Positions 45,340-54,598 of a stretch of 64,000 nt of DNA are shown piece after piece. Positions within the stretch are counted from its first letter, which is position 1, and the number at the start of each line of letters is the position of its first letter. Origin of the DNA: Lysinibacillus boronitolerans JCM 21713 = 10a = NBRC 103108 (GTDB lineage: Bacteria > Bacillota > Bacilli > Bacillales_A > Planococcaceae); NCBI RefSeq assembly GCF_000772935.1, contig NZ_JPVR01000073.1:62001-126000 (forward strand), written 5' to 3'. A program made the position numbers and the translations under genes. The notes beneath the pieces are model-generated. The model was given only the letters and a program-made list of their open reading frames with translations. It was not told where the DNA came from and did no database searches.

Positions 45340-46421
45340 ATCTGCACCTGCTTTTTCCGAATAACATATATCAGGATTAAAAACACTGGCCAAATGACCA
45401 GCACATAGCCCACATAATTACTTGCCATAAATAATTTCTCTTGGAATTCACGCGAAAAGGGCATTTTTATAATAATAAAAATGATACAGGCGATGATATA
45501 CAACTGATAACTTTGTTGCTTTTTCTTTTTAAGGAGGGTATCCACTCCCCGTTTTGCACACCATACATAGGCTGTGACAGAGGATAAGATGAGGAAAACC
45601 CAAAGCGTAATGCCAATGATATCGATTCGTTCAATAAAGGTAAATTCTCCTGCCTTAAATAGGTTTAATACTGAAAACTCTACATTTTTTAATTGCCACT
45701 CTGAATAATACATGACGCTAATAGCAGTTGTAATAAAACATAAAGCTATACTAATCCAAATGCCGATTAAGGAATGACGAAATGCCTTTTTTTGATCGAT
45801 GATATAGGGAAAATAAAATAGAATTAATTCGTAACCCAGTATAGAAAAATAACCTTGCTTTAACGCTTCATAAAATTCCTTAGGCGTAAAATTAAATAGA
45901 GGCAAAAAATGACTTGGATCACCCTTTTCAATAGCCCAGCGCGTAAAATAGACTAATCCAATTGTGATAAAAAATGTCATCACACAAAATCGTGCAATTG
46001 ATTTAATACCCCCACTTACAATGTAAATTAGTAGCAGTAAAAAGCAAAGGACAGGCATGGTGATGGTTTGTTCCTGCAATGCTGTACTTTGAATTAAGTG
46101 CATATAATTACTAATAATCCCTGCACTAAAAACAATAAATTGAATAATGACAAGTAGATTTATAAATTTTCCGAGCCATTTTCCCAATAATATTTCATTC
46201 ATTCGAAATAAATCATCGTTGGGAAACTTCGAACAAAGCCATACCATCGCAAATAGTGTCAGGCTAGCAATCACACCAAAGAGAAGAGGCATAAATGATT
46301 GTGTATAGCCCATAGGACTTAATTTCTGGGGGAGCGAAAGGATACCGGTACCAATCATAATACTTTGCGCTAAGAAGATGACATGATAACGATTTAACAC
46401 CTTTCCTTTTGTTTTATTCAA
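45336..46421 (-). CDS. gerB: Germination receptor B subunit (GerAB family)
   Basis: A 361-residue ten-helix APC-type protein, the presumed nutrient-binding subunit. FLAQSIMIGTGILSLPQKLS near residue 17 is the GerB opening. The frame starts with an ATG at 46442, but GAGGTGG lies 6-7 nt before a TTG (46419-46421), which is better. 28 bp after gerA. Confidence 0.9.
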   Translation of the reverse strand: MNKTKGKVLNRYHVIFLAQSIMIGTGILSLPQKLSPMGYTQSFMPLLFGVIASLTLFAMVWLCSKFPNDDLFRMNEILLGKWLGKFINLLVIIQFIVFSAGIISNYMHLIQSTALQEQTITMPVLCFLLLLIYIVSGGIKSIARFCVMTFFITIGLVYFTRWAIEKGDPSHFLPLFNFTPKEFYEALKQGYFSILGYELILFYFPYIIDQKKAFRHSLIGIWISIALCFITTAISVMYYSEWQLKNVEFSVLNLFKAGEFTFIERIDIIGITLWVFLILSSVTAYVWCAKRGVDTLLKKKKQQSYQLYIIACIIFIIIKMPFSREFQEKLFMASNYVGYVLVIWPVFLILIYVIRKKQVQI

Positions 46422-46449
46422 AGTTAACCACCTCATTCCCATTCTGACA

Positions 46450-47844
46450 CTATTTTTTCTGTGCTTTTGAAATACCAGTTTTACTTCTTATATATTTAGT
46501 TGGAAATCGCATGACACTATCCAATAAATCGCTTGGCTTTCTTGGAATGGCAGGTGTCATATAATGCGTTCCTAAAGATTTGAGACTTAATAAATGGTGG
46601 ATTAACCACGCAAAGGCGAGCATCTGTCCAAACAAGCCGAATAATCCTGCTGATAAGATAAAAATATAACGGATAAATCGGCTCGTATTACTCATTAAGA
46701 AAATTGGCGGTAAGAAGGAAAGTAGCGCAGAGGTAGCGACTAATACAATGAGTATATTACTGAGTAATCCAGCTTCTACGGCCGCAGTACCAATTACAAT
46801 ACCTCCTACGATACCAATTGTTTGTCCGACCTTGGCAGGCATTCGGGAGCCCGCTTCTCGCAACACTTCAATAATAAGCTCGATAAATAACACTTCAATC
46901 AGTGGTGGAAAAGGTACTTTACTTCTTGATTCTTGAAGATTTAGTAATAATTCATATGGCAAAATTTCTGGATGAAAAGTTAAGGCTGATATATACATTG
47001 GTGTAATCATGATCGTTAAGAAAAAACCAAAAAAGCGCAACATCCTTAATAAAGATGCTGTTGTCCAACGGTTGTAGTAATCCTCAATCGACACGAACAT
47101 TTCAAAGAAAGATGTGGGACAGACAATAGCTAGTTGACTATTATCCATAAAAACGACGATTCTCCCATCCAGAAGATAACGGCAAATACTATCTGGACGG
47201 ACTGTCATATAGTATTGAGGAAAGGGCGATAATGGATTATCCTCTATTAATTGCTTCAACACGGATATATCTGTAAATAACGGATAATCTACCTGGTCAA
47301 TACGGTTTCTTAGATCATCTAAATTTTCATGGCTCACGATATTATCCATATACATAATTGATATTTTAATATTGGCTTCAGACCCTACAATTCGGTTTTC
47401 ATTTTTTAGCATAGAGCTTTGAATACGTCTTCGCACTAACGAAATATTCGTTTCTAGTGATTCCGTAAATGCATCCTGTGGACCAATTACAGTTGACTCT
47501 GTTTCCGTATCCGTAATGGCCCTTGTAGGCGCACTATACGTATCGATGCTTAATAGGGCATTGGTTTCGTGGAAAAAAAGAAGGGTTTGCCCCGCATTCA
47601 ATTTTTTAACGACACCCTGCACATCCTTCGGGTCAACATATTGAGCCATTTGGTGTATTTGTTTCAAATTATTAGCTAATGGAATCGTCACCATGGTTTG
47701 TAAGGTCATTTTCTCGATGAGTGAGGAGAAATAAATGACCGTCACATCCCCTTCCTCTGTATCGATCATTTTCAGTTTTACATCATCGACTTCGTTAATC
47801 TCCTGCTTTAATTTAGCGACAATCTGCTCGGGTATCTCGTTCAT
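46450..47844 (-). CDS. gerA: Germination receptor A subunit (GerAA family)
   Basis: A 464-residue protein with an N-terminal soluble domain (GPQDAFTESLETNISLVRRR near residue 130) and a C-terminal membrane part of about five helices, with ESRSKVPFPPLIEVLFIE in the family position. GGGGTGG 7 nt before the ATG at 47844 favours that start; the frame is open 24 codons further but without a ribosome site. First gene of a complete A-B-C operon, unlike the lone paralogue at 32201. Confidence 0.92.
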   Translation of the reverse strand: MNEIPEQIVAKLKQEINEVDDVKLKMIDTEEGDVTVIYFSSLIEKMTLQTMVTIPLANNLKQIHQMAQYVDPKDVQGVVKKLNAGQTLLFFHETNALLSIDTYSAPTRAITDTETESTVIGPQDAFTESLETNISLVRRRIQSSMLKNENRIVGSEANIKISIMYMDNIVSHENLDDLRNRIDQVDYPLFTDISVLKQLIEDNPLSPFPQYYMTVRPDSICRYLLDGRIVVFMDNSQLAIVCPTSFFEMFVSIEDYYNRWTTASLLRMLRFFGFFLTIMITPMYISALTFHPEILPYELLLNLQESRSKVPFPPLIEVLFIELIIEVLREAGSRMPAKVGQTIGIVGGIVIGTAAVEAGLLSNILIVLVATSALLSFLPPIFLMSNTSRFIRYIFILSAGLFGLFGQMLAFAWLIHHLLSLKSLGTHYMTPAIPRKPSDLLDSVMRFPTKYIRSKTGISKAQKK

Positions 47845-47956
47845 TTGCGCTCCACCCCTTTGTTCCGATAAATACCAGTTCATATTTTCAGTTTTATTAG
47901 TTTGTCTTTTTTTCATTTAATTATGTAAAAATTGTGCTAGCAAAAATAGCCATACA

Positions 47957-47992
47957 AAAAGGATGCATCCCAATTAGAGATACATCCTTAAA
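47957..47992 (-). terminator. Terminator of the AAT-type permease gene
   Basis: AAGGATG.ATC and GAT.CATCCTT arms; TTTTTG follows on the minus strand, just past the permease stop. Confidence 0.75.
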
Positions 47993-47994
47993 GG

Positions 47995-49368
47995 TTATTC
48001 TATAGAATCTTTGCTGTATCGGTTTTTACCAATACCAAATACATAGTAGCTAATTGTTACGAGAACTAAGAAAATAATGCCCACTATTAATGACACGCGT
48101 GTATCATCATTGAACCACATGCCGACTAGTACCATGATTAAAAAGATAATGGTTACATAGTTTGTAATCGGTGCGAACGGCATTTTGAAAGGATGCTTTG
48201 CTAGCTGCGCTCCCTTTGCTTTTCTAAAACGAATTTGACTTATTAAAATGATAAACCATGGAATCATCCCTGGTAAAACACTTGCACTATACACATAAAC
48301 AAATAAGTTTTCAGGGGCTATATAACTTAGGATAACACCTATGACTAATCCAACTAGTACACCCGCTGTTCCAAATAAAGGCACGCCATTACTAGAAAGC
48401 TTAGCGAAAAATTTTGGTGCTTGACCATTCATAGCAAGAGTATATAACATACGTCCAGCACTATAAATTCCACTGTTACACCCTGACATCGCCGCTGTGA
48501 TGACGACGAAATTAATAATACCTGCAGCAGCTGTGATACCCACCTTAGCAAATGTCGCCACGAAAGGACTACCAATTGTGCCAAGCTCATCCCAAGGATA
48601 CACTGTAACAATAACAAAAATTGCACCGATATAGAAAATTAAAATACGCCAAATAATGCTTTGGATGGCATTGGTAATCGTTTGTTGAGGATTCTTTGCT
48701 TCACCTGCTGTAATCCCAATAAGCTCCACCCCTTGATAGGCAGCAACGACTAAAGATAAGGCAAAGAAGAAGCCTGTCCAACCACCCGTAAAGAAACCAC
48801 CGTGACGCCACAGATTAGATAAGCCTATTGCTATCCCATCATTGCCAAAGCCAAAGAAGATGAGTCCGACGCCTGCAATAATCATTAAAATAATTGTAAC
48901 GATTTTAATCATCGCAAACCAAAATTCAAATTCACCAAATGATTTGACAGATATGAAGTTCGCCACACCTAAAATCACCATTGCAATTAAACCAGGTATC
49001 CAAGCTGGTAATTCTGGATACCAATATTGCATATACGTTCCTACTGCTATAATTTCAGACATCCCAACAATAACCCATTGGAACCAGTTACTCCACGCTG
49101 TTAAATACCCTGCTAAAGGATGAATATATTTATAGCCAAATGTGGCAAAAGAGCCTGTACTTGGCTCCATATAAAGCATCTCACCCATTGCCCTCATAAT
49201 GAAAAAAATAAAAATACCTGCAATACCATAGGCAAGGAGTACAGAAGGTCCTGTCCATTGAATAGCACTTGCTGAGCCCATAAATAGCCCTACACCAATC
49301 GTACCGCCAAGTGCAATCATTTGAATATGACGTGCTTCTAATCCTCTTTTCAATTCCTTATTGGCCAC
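47995..49368 (-). CDS. Amino acid permease, AAT family (CycA/AapA-like)
   Basis: A 457-residue permease with 12 helices. [20 protein letters not shown] (residues 6-25) and [16 protein letters not shown] are signatures of the AAT family of APC transporters, which includes D-alanine/glycine, GABA, lysine and proline permeases. The wording is closest to CycA/AapA/YtnA types; the exact amino acid is not certain. It is a single-gene unit with its own terminator. Confidence 0.87.
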   Translation of the reverse strand: MANKELKRGLEARHIQMIALGGTIGVGLFMGSASAIQWTGPSVLLAYGIAGIFIFFIMRAMGEMLYMEPSTGSFATFGYKYIHPLAGYLTAWSNWFQWVIVGMSEIIAVGTYMQYWYPELPAWIPGLIAMVILGVANFISVKSFGEFEFWFAMIKIVTIILMIIAGVGLIFFGFGNDGIAIGLSNLWRHGGFFTGGWTGFFFALSLVVAAYQGVELIGITAGEAKNPQQTITNAIQSIIWRILIFYIGAIFVIVTVYPWDELGTIGSPFVATFAKVGITAAAGIINFVVITAAMSGCNSGIYSAGRMLYTLAMNGQAPKFFAKLSSNGVPLFGTAGVLVGLVIGVILSYIAPENLFVYVYSASVLPGMIPWFIILISQIRFRKAKGAQLAKHPFKMPFAPITNYVTIIFLIMVLVGMWFNDDTRVSLIVGIIFLVLVTISYYVFGIGKNRYSKDSIE

Positions 49369-49733
49369 TCCATAACGCCTCTTTTCTGATGTAATTTCTA
49401 CGTTGACTATCCTTTAAAAAGCATAAACAATTATTCTAAAAAAGACAAATGTATTTTTAGGAAAAACAAAAATTAATGATAATTTGATAGTTTCAGCAAA
49501 TTGCCCTCTTTTATTTCATAAAACTCTGAAAATTCACTCCTTTAAATTTTATTTCACAAAAGTAATTGATTATCAAAAGGATATAGCGCCACAGATGAGA
49601 CTCTTGAGCGAACGCGAGTGAAGCGGCTCATCGAACGCTGGCGGAACGGAAAGCAACCCCACTCTTTGCCAAAAAATCTTTTTCTGCTATAGATACGATT
49701 TTTTTGCTCAATCCATCCCTTTAATACAAGGAA
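49369..49733. other. Intergenic region between the permease and the pyrimidine operon
   Basis: About 365 bp without a credible gene. The left part is A-rich and probably holds the permease promoter. The middle holds a GC-rich hairpin element described separately. Confidence 0.45.
49583..49665. repeat. GC-rich hairpin element, probable dispersed intergenic repeat
   Basis: A block far richer in GC than its surroundings. GATGAG (49594-49599) and CTCATC (49627-49632) bracket a partly paired loop, and the right flank reads GCTGGCGGAACGGAAAGCA. From general memory, related 'GGAAAGC' hairpin elements recur between genes in Bacillaceae; only one copy is in this window, so the repeat status is inferred. 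Confidence 0.4.
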
Positions 49734-49780
49734 AACACAAAAAACTCTATTCCCAATTTAACGAAAGGAATAGAGTTTAC
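49734..49780 (-). terminator. Terminator of the pyrimidine catabolic operon
   Basis: AACTCTATTCC (49743-49753) and GGAATAGAGTT (49767-49777) around a 13-nt loop; TTTTTTGTG follows on the minus strand, just past the last gene of the run. Confidence 0.85.
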
Positions 49781-49784
49781 GTCT

Positions 49785-49994
49785 TTATTGTAGTAATGTT
49801 TGTTCCTGTAATTTTGCAGAGAAGTATTTACGTGCATCTGCTGTTAGAATTTGTAGCAATGTCACTTCTTCTTGACGAGCAAATTCTACAAACATCCCAC
49901 TTAAATTCTCGTAGACATATTTGATTTTAAAGCCACTATCTAAATAATGATCTACTTTTTGAATTTCCTCTGTGCTTTGTTGGAATTCAGACAT
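49785..49994 (-). CDS. Small protein at the end of the pyrimidine operon
   Basis: A 69-residue acidic, soluble, probably helical protein with no motif I recognise. GAGGTGATGGC before the ATG is a strong ribosome site, and the operon terminator follows directly, so it is very likely translated. It lies 45 bp after the NCS1 permease gene. Function unknown. Confidence 0.7.
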   Translation of the reverse strand: MSEFQQSTEEIQKVDHYLDSGFKIKYVYENLSGMFVEFARQEEVTLLQILTADARKYFSAKLQEQTLLQ

Positions 49995-50039
49995 GCCATC
50001 ACCTCACCTTCTTTTGAAAATGTCTTGATGTTGTCTCTC

Positions 50040-51554
50040 TTACTCGGCACCCTTCATCTCTAACAGAGGATCTGGTTGCTCCACCAGTTCATCTTCATCT
50101 GGGACCGCCGCTGGAGCTGCTGGTTGGCCAAATATTTCGTCTAAATTATGTCCGACTGTAATACCTAAATATTTTGCATCGCTTGGATCATCTAGCTCAG
50201 CTTGTGGATACTTTTTAAACCACCAATACTTCGCTAATACATAATATACAATCGCCCCTACAGCGAACCCTACTAAAGAAGAGTAAGTTGAAAAAATATT
50301 GGCCACTGCACCGCCGATTACCCAGGCGATTAACCCAGCCATATTAAAGCCCTTATAATATTTAAATTGCCCGTCTAATTCATAAAGCTCTTTTACATGT
50401 ACGCGCCGTTTACGAATCAGGTAGTAATCAGCAAATAAGATCCCTACAATCGCTGTTAAAATACCGCCAATGATTAATAGGACATTGACCATGACATCAA
50501 ATAGACTCCAAGGCTGTGCAAGAATACCAATAATCCCCGCAATCACAACCCCTACCCAGAATGGCACTTTCGGTCCACCGATATTAGAGAAAATAGTAGC
50601 TGCTGGGACAACGTTGGCAGAGGTATTTGTCGACCATTGTGCTAATACAATCATCAGCAATAGAATCCCAAGAATAAAGCCGCTTGCACTTTGCTGTAAG
50701 GCATTAATTGGATCTGCCGATGCAACTGCCATATAGCAAACAGCACCAATTGTCACAATGAATGTATTTGTGATGGGCATGACAATTAAAGAGCCTACAA
50801 GCTGTGTTTTATTACGCTTGAACCAATTACGCTCATTTTTAGGTGCCTTAAAGAATCGGGACAAGGACGGCATATCAGCTGCTAGTGTTGCCCAAAAGCC
50901 CATATTTGCCATCACCACTACCATAAAGGCGGTAAAAGCAGCGAAGCCTGTTGTTGGGGTTTCCACCCACGTCCAAATATTTTTCCCCTGAGATGTTGCA
51001 TTATCTGCCAATGTGTAATACATCCAACAAGAAATTAAAATAATGACAGGGGCTGCTAAATCAGCAAAGCGCTCAATGGATTTAATACCGAGTGATGTAT
51101 TAAAGAGTTGAAGTGCTGCAAACACAAGGAAGCAAATAAACCAATTATCAAAGCCAAACAATAAATTTAAAATTCCGTTTATTGCTAATGCACCAAAATA
51201 CGTATTCAAACCAAACCAACAGGCAGCTGTAACACCACGTACAAGGGAAGGTATATGCGTACCGAATGTGCCAAATGGTGCGCGCATATAAACAGGGAAA
51301 GATAATCCATGCTCTATGCCGATATCACCAATTAACGTCATAAAGACGCCGATTAAACAAGAACCTACCAATGTTGCCACAATCACCATTGGTAAGGATA
51401 AATTCATGATAGCCGAACCACCAATGGCAAAAGCCGCTAATACAATTGCCATTCCTATCCAAATCACTGCAAAACCAAATGTTCCAATATTTCTTTGTTG
51501 ATGTGTCACTGGAAGTAAATCTGGGGATTTTAAATAATTCCCTTCACGTTCCAT
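50040..51554 (-). CDS. NCS1-family permease of the pyrimidine operon
   Basis: A 504-residue symporter with about 12 helices. LLPVTHQQRNIGTFGFAVIW near residue 13 and the following GGSAIMNLSLP fit NCS1 transporters for uracil, cytosine, allantoin or hydantoin. The C-terminal 60 residues are an acidic, Pro/Ala-rich tail. AAGGAG lies 9 nt before the ATG at 51554; the open frame 20 codons further up has no site. By context it takes up uracil, thymine or a dihydropyrimidine. Confidence 0.87.
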   Translation of the reverse strand: MEREGNYLKSPDLLPVTHQQRNIGTFGFAVIWIGMAIVLAAFAIGGSAIMNLSLPMVIVATLVGSCLIGVFMTLIGDIGIEHGLSFPVYMRAPFGTFGTHIPSLVRGVTAACWFGLNTYFGALAINGILNLLFGFDNWFICFLVFAALQLFNTSLGIKSIERFADLAAPVIILISCWMYYTLADNATSQGKNIWTWVETPTTGFAAFTAFMVVVMANMGFWATLAADMPSLSRFFKAPKNERNWFKRNKTQLVGSLIVMPITNTFIVTIGAVCYMAVASADPINALQQSASGFILGILLLMIVLAQWSTNTSANVVPAATIFSNIGGPKVPFWVGVVIAGIIGILAQPWSLFDVMVNVLLIIGGILTAIVGILFADYYLIRKRRVHVKELYELDGQFKYYKGFNMAGLIAWVIGGAVANIFSTYSSLVGFAVGAIVYYVLAKYWWFKKYPQAELDDPSDAKYLGITVGHNLDEIFGQPAAPAAVPDEDELVEQPDPLLEMKGAE

Positions 51555-51603
51555 AATGTTTCTCTCCTTTTTTTCTAATTTCCGTGACAACCTACTTGAA
51601 GTG

Positions 51604-51634
51604 CCTTCCTTCACCCAAAAATGCTGAAGGAAGG
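51604..51634 (-). other. Intercistronic hairpin between preA and the permease
   Basis: CCTTCCTTCA (51604-51613) and TGAAGGAAGG (51625-51634) form a perfect 10-bp stem with an 11-nt loop. No U-tract follows on the minus strand, so it is more likely a processing or stabilising hairpin than a terminator. Confidence 0.6.
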
Positions 51635-51679
51635 TGGAATTTCGATTTTAATCTTTATTCAAAATTGAACATAGGTGCT

Positions 51680-52942
51680 TTATTTTGATAGACTGCTCAG
51701 AAGTGATTGGCGTTCATTCCATGTCATTGATGGAATTGTGGATGGACGTTCAACCATTGAAATGGCGCCATCGACAGGACAAACAATTGAGCATAAATTA
51801 CAGCCTACACAGTCTTCCTCACGAACCTTTAGCATTGGACGACCATCCTCCGTATAAAGGTCAATACATTGATGGGATGTATCCTCACAAGCAATATGGC
51901 ATTTATTGCAATTAATACAAACATCATTATTAATTTCTGCAACAATTTTATAATTTAAATCTAAATCACCCCAGTTTGAATACCTTTGCACAGAGCGACC
52001 AACTAAATCCATGACTGAAGCTAGACCTTTCTCATCTAAGTAGTTATTCAGCCCATCAATCATATCCTCCACAATACTAAAGCCATGATGCATTGCTGCT
52101 GTACAAACCTGTACGCCTGTCGCACCCATTAGGATAAATTCCGCTGCATCTTGCCAATTGGAGATCCCCCCAATGCCGGAAATCGGTACATTGACTAATG
52201 GATTACGAGCACATTCTGCAACCATGTTCAGTGCAATTGGTTTAACCGCTGGGCCACAATAGCCCCCATGAGCTCCTTTGCCAGCCACATGTGGTATGGT
52301 ATTCCAAGAGTCTAAATCAACACCTGCTAAACTATTAATCGTATTGATCATACTCACAGCATCTGCGCCACCTCGTGTTGCCGCTTCGGCCGTCACGGTA
52401 ATATCCGTAATGTTTGGCGTTAGTTTAACAATGACAGGTGTACGTGCCGCTTCCTTTACCCAGTACGTTTGTTTTTCCACCAATTCAGGGACTTGACCAG
52501 AGGCAGAACCCATGCCTCGTTCTGCCATCCCATGTGGACAACCAAAATTAAGCTCAAGACCATCAACCCCCACATCTTCTACTCGTTTGACAATTTCATG
52601 CCATTTTTCTTGCTTTGGTTCCACCATTAACGAGGCAATAATTGCGTGATTAGGAAATTTCTTTTTCGTCTCATAAATTTCTTGTAAATTCACTTCTAAT
52701 GGCCGATCCGTAATTAATTCAATATTATTAAAACCTGCCACACGTTGGCCATTATAGCTAACGGCTGCAAAACGGGAAGACACATTTAAAATCGGTTCTC
52801 CTAACGTTTTCCAGACTGCGCCACCCCAGCCCGCTTCAAATGCACGCTGTACTTGATAGCCTGAATTCGTTGGTGGAGCAGATGCTAGCCAAAATGGATT
52901 CGGCGATTTGATACCCGCTAAATTAATGCGTAAGTCTGCCAT
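51680..52942 (-). CDS. preA: NAD-dependent dihydropyrimidine dehydrogenase, PreA subunit
   Basis: A 420-residue FMN and iron-sulfur subunit: the dihydroorotate-dehydrogenase-like barrel (1-310) begins DLRINLAGIKSPNPFWLAS, has NFGCPHGMAERGMGSASGQ with the catalytic-loop Ser/Ala region, and ends in two 4Fe-4S motifs, CINCNKCHIAC and CVGCNLCSIVC (about 335-405). With PreT it reduces uracil or thymine to the dihydro form using NADH. It lies 188 bp after preT, a gap that contains a hairpin. Confidence 0.95.
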   Translation of the reverse strand: MADLRINLAGIKSPNPFWLASAPPTNSGYQVQRAFEAGWGGAVWKTLGEPILNVSSRFAAVSYNGQRVAGFNNIELITDRPLEVNLQEIYETKKKFPNHAIIASLMVEPKQEKWHEIVKRVEDVGVDGLELNFGCPHGMAERGMGSASGQVPELVEKQTYWVKEAARTPVIVKLTPNITDITVTAEAATRGGADAVSMINTINSLAGVDLDSWNTIPHVAGKGAHGGYCGPAVKPIALNMVAECARNPLVNVPISGIGGISNWQDAAEFILMGATGVQVCTAAMHHGFSIVEDMIDGLNNYLDEKGLASVMDLVGRSVQRYSNWGDLDLNYKIVAEINNDVCINCNKCHIACEDTSHQCIDLYTEDGRPMLKVREEDCVGCNLCSIVCPVDGAISMVERPSTIPSMTWNERQSLLSSLSK

Positions 52943-53095
52943 ATAAGTTCCCCCTCTATCCGTACTAACAATCTTTTGTCAACTGAAAGCATAGTGCCAG
53001 ATACAGGCTGTATGACCATCATTTCAAAACATCGAATCATGTATTCTTTCAGATGGGGGATTAACAGCCTGTAAAAACCCGATTGGTGAATCTAT

Positions 53096-53120
53096 CAATC
53101 AGTGGAGCCTCCACTGATTG
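53096..53120 (-). other. Intercistronic palindrome between preT and preA
   Basis: CAATCAGTGGAG-C-CTCCACTGATTG: 12-bp perfect arms around one base. No U-tract on the minus strand. It may be an mRNA-processing hairpin or a protein-binding palindrome. Confidence 0.6.
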
Positions 53121-53130
53121 AAGGTTCACT

Positions 53131-54498
53131 TTATGCAATCTCACTTGGTTTTCTTAAGCGTTCATGAATCTTATATGCTGCATCTTTTCCTTGCTGTACA
53201 GCGGTCACTACCATCGCTTCACCCTGTCCATTGCCAAAGACAACATCTCCACATGCAAATACCTTGTCATTGGACGTTTGCATTGTTGTCTCATCAATAT
53301 CGACAACACCATTTGTATGAGCTAAACCAAAGGCTTCAATTAACGATACAAAACGAGTTTGCCCGATGGCTTTAATAACAGCATCCACTTCAATGATAAA
53401 ATTGGAGCCCTTAACTTCTTCTGGGCGTTGTCGACCATCAGGACCCGCCTCACCGAGCTTCATTTTCACACATTCAATCCCTGTCACCTTACCTGCTTCA
53501 TCGCCGATAATTTTCTTTGGTGCCGTTAGCCATTTAAATTCCACGCCATCCTGCTTGGCAAATTCATACTCAAATTTGTATGCCGTCATTTCTTTTTGTG
53601 TTCTTCTATAAAGAATTTGTACATTGTCTGCGCCTAAACGTACCGCACTTGTAGCACCGTCAATCGCCGTGTTTCCAGCACCGATTACAGCTACCCGTTT
53701 CCCTACAATATCATTTGTAAGCGGTCCCATTTTTGTTTTTCGAATAAACTCAATTGCATCATGTACCCCTTCTAAATCTTCCCCGTCAATGCCCAGATTC
53801 GGGACAGCACCCATGCCAACAGCTAAAATCACACTATCATAGTGCGCCAAAATTTCATCAGCAGAAATATCCACACCTACAGCTGTATTCGTTTGAATGT
53901 CCACCCCGAGCTGTTCAATCTGCTCGACTTCCCAATCTACCACATCATTTGGTAATCGAAACGCTACAATTCCATAGCTTCCTAAGCCACCAGCCTTTGC
54001 TTCAGCCTCATAGATAGTTACTTGATAGCCTAAGCGACTGAGTTCACGTGCTGCCGACAAACCAGCAGGACCTGCCCCTACAATGGCTACTTTCTGTCCA
54101 TTATGTGGACCTGCCTTAAATAGCTGAGCATTGGTTTCCATTGCCCAATCCGTTGCATAACGTTGTAACTCACCAATTTTAATGGGCTTTGTTGAAGAAT
54201 TTAAGACACACGCCCCTTCACACAGTTCTTCCGTTGGACAAACTCTTGCACAGCTTGCACCAATTGGGTTTGCTTCTAATATAGTCGTCGCAGAACCCTT
54301 CATATTACCAGATGCAATTTTTTTTATGAAATTTGGTATTTGAATACTTGTTGGACATGCTTTAATACATGGTGCGTCGTAGCAATACAAACAACGATTG
54401 GCTTCCTCAATAGCCTCATTTTTTGTCATCTTACCTTTTAATTCTACAAAATTACGTCTAAGCTGCACGGTCATTGCATTTTCTTGAATCGGAGCCAT
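53131..54498 (-). CDS. preT: NAD-dependent dihydropyrimidine dehydrogenase, PreT subunit
   Basis: A 455-residue flavoprotein: an N-terminal iron-sulfur segment (CLYCYDAPCIKACP, about 36-49), FAD site VAIVGAGPAGLSAA near 130 and NAD(P)H site VAVIGAGNTAIDGA near 270; GDVVFGNGQGEA near the end closes the FAD site. PreT passes electrons from NADH to PreA. AGGGGG lies about 8 nt before the ATG at 54498; a GTG two codons earlier is less well placed. Confidence 0.94.
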   Translation of the reverse strand: MAPIQENAMTVQLRRNFVELKGKMTKNEAIEEANRCLYCYDAPCIKACPTSIQIPNFIKKIASGNMKGSATTILEANPIGASCARVCPTEELCEGACVLNSSTKPIKIGELQRYATDWAMETNAQLFKAGPHNGQKVAIVGAGPAGLSAARELSRLGYQVTIYEAEAKAGGLGSYGIVAFRLPNDVVDWEVEQIEQLGVDIQTNTAVGVDISADEILAHYDSVILAVGMGAVPNLGIDGEDLEGVHDAIEFIRKTKMGPLTNDIVGKRVAVIGAGNTAIDGATSAVRLGADNVQILYRRTQKEMTAYKFEYEFAKQDGVEFKWLTAPKKIIGDEAGKVTGIECVKMKLGEAGPDGRQRPEEVKGSNFIIEVDAVIKAIGQTRFVSLIEAFGLAHTNGVVDIDETTMQTSNDKVFACGDVVFGNGQGEAMVVTAVQQGKDAAYKIHERLRKPSEIA

Positions 54499-54547
54499 TT
54501 CCACATCCCCCTCATGTGTTCATTTTTTCCAATACTCTAATTACGAA

Positions 54548-54582
54548 ACCGATTGCTTTGCTCTCCAGTCAAAACAATCGGT
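54548..54582 (-). other. Intercistronic hairpin between the hydantoinase gene and preT
   Basis: ACCGATTG (54548-54555) and CAATCGGT (54575-54582) with a 19-nt loop and no U-tract: the third such hairpin in this operon. Confidence 0.45.
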
Positions 54583-54598
54583 CCTATCCTACAGGAAG

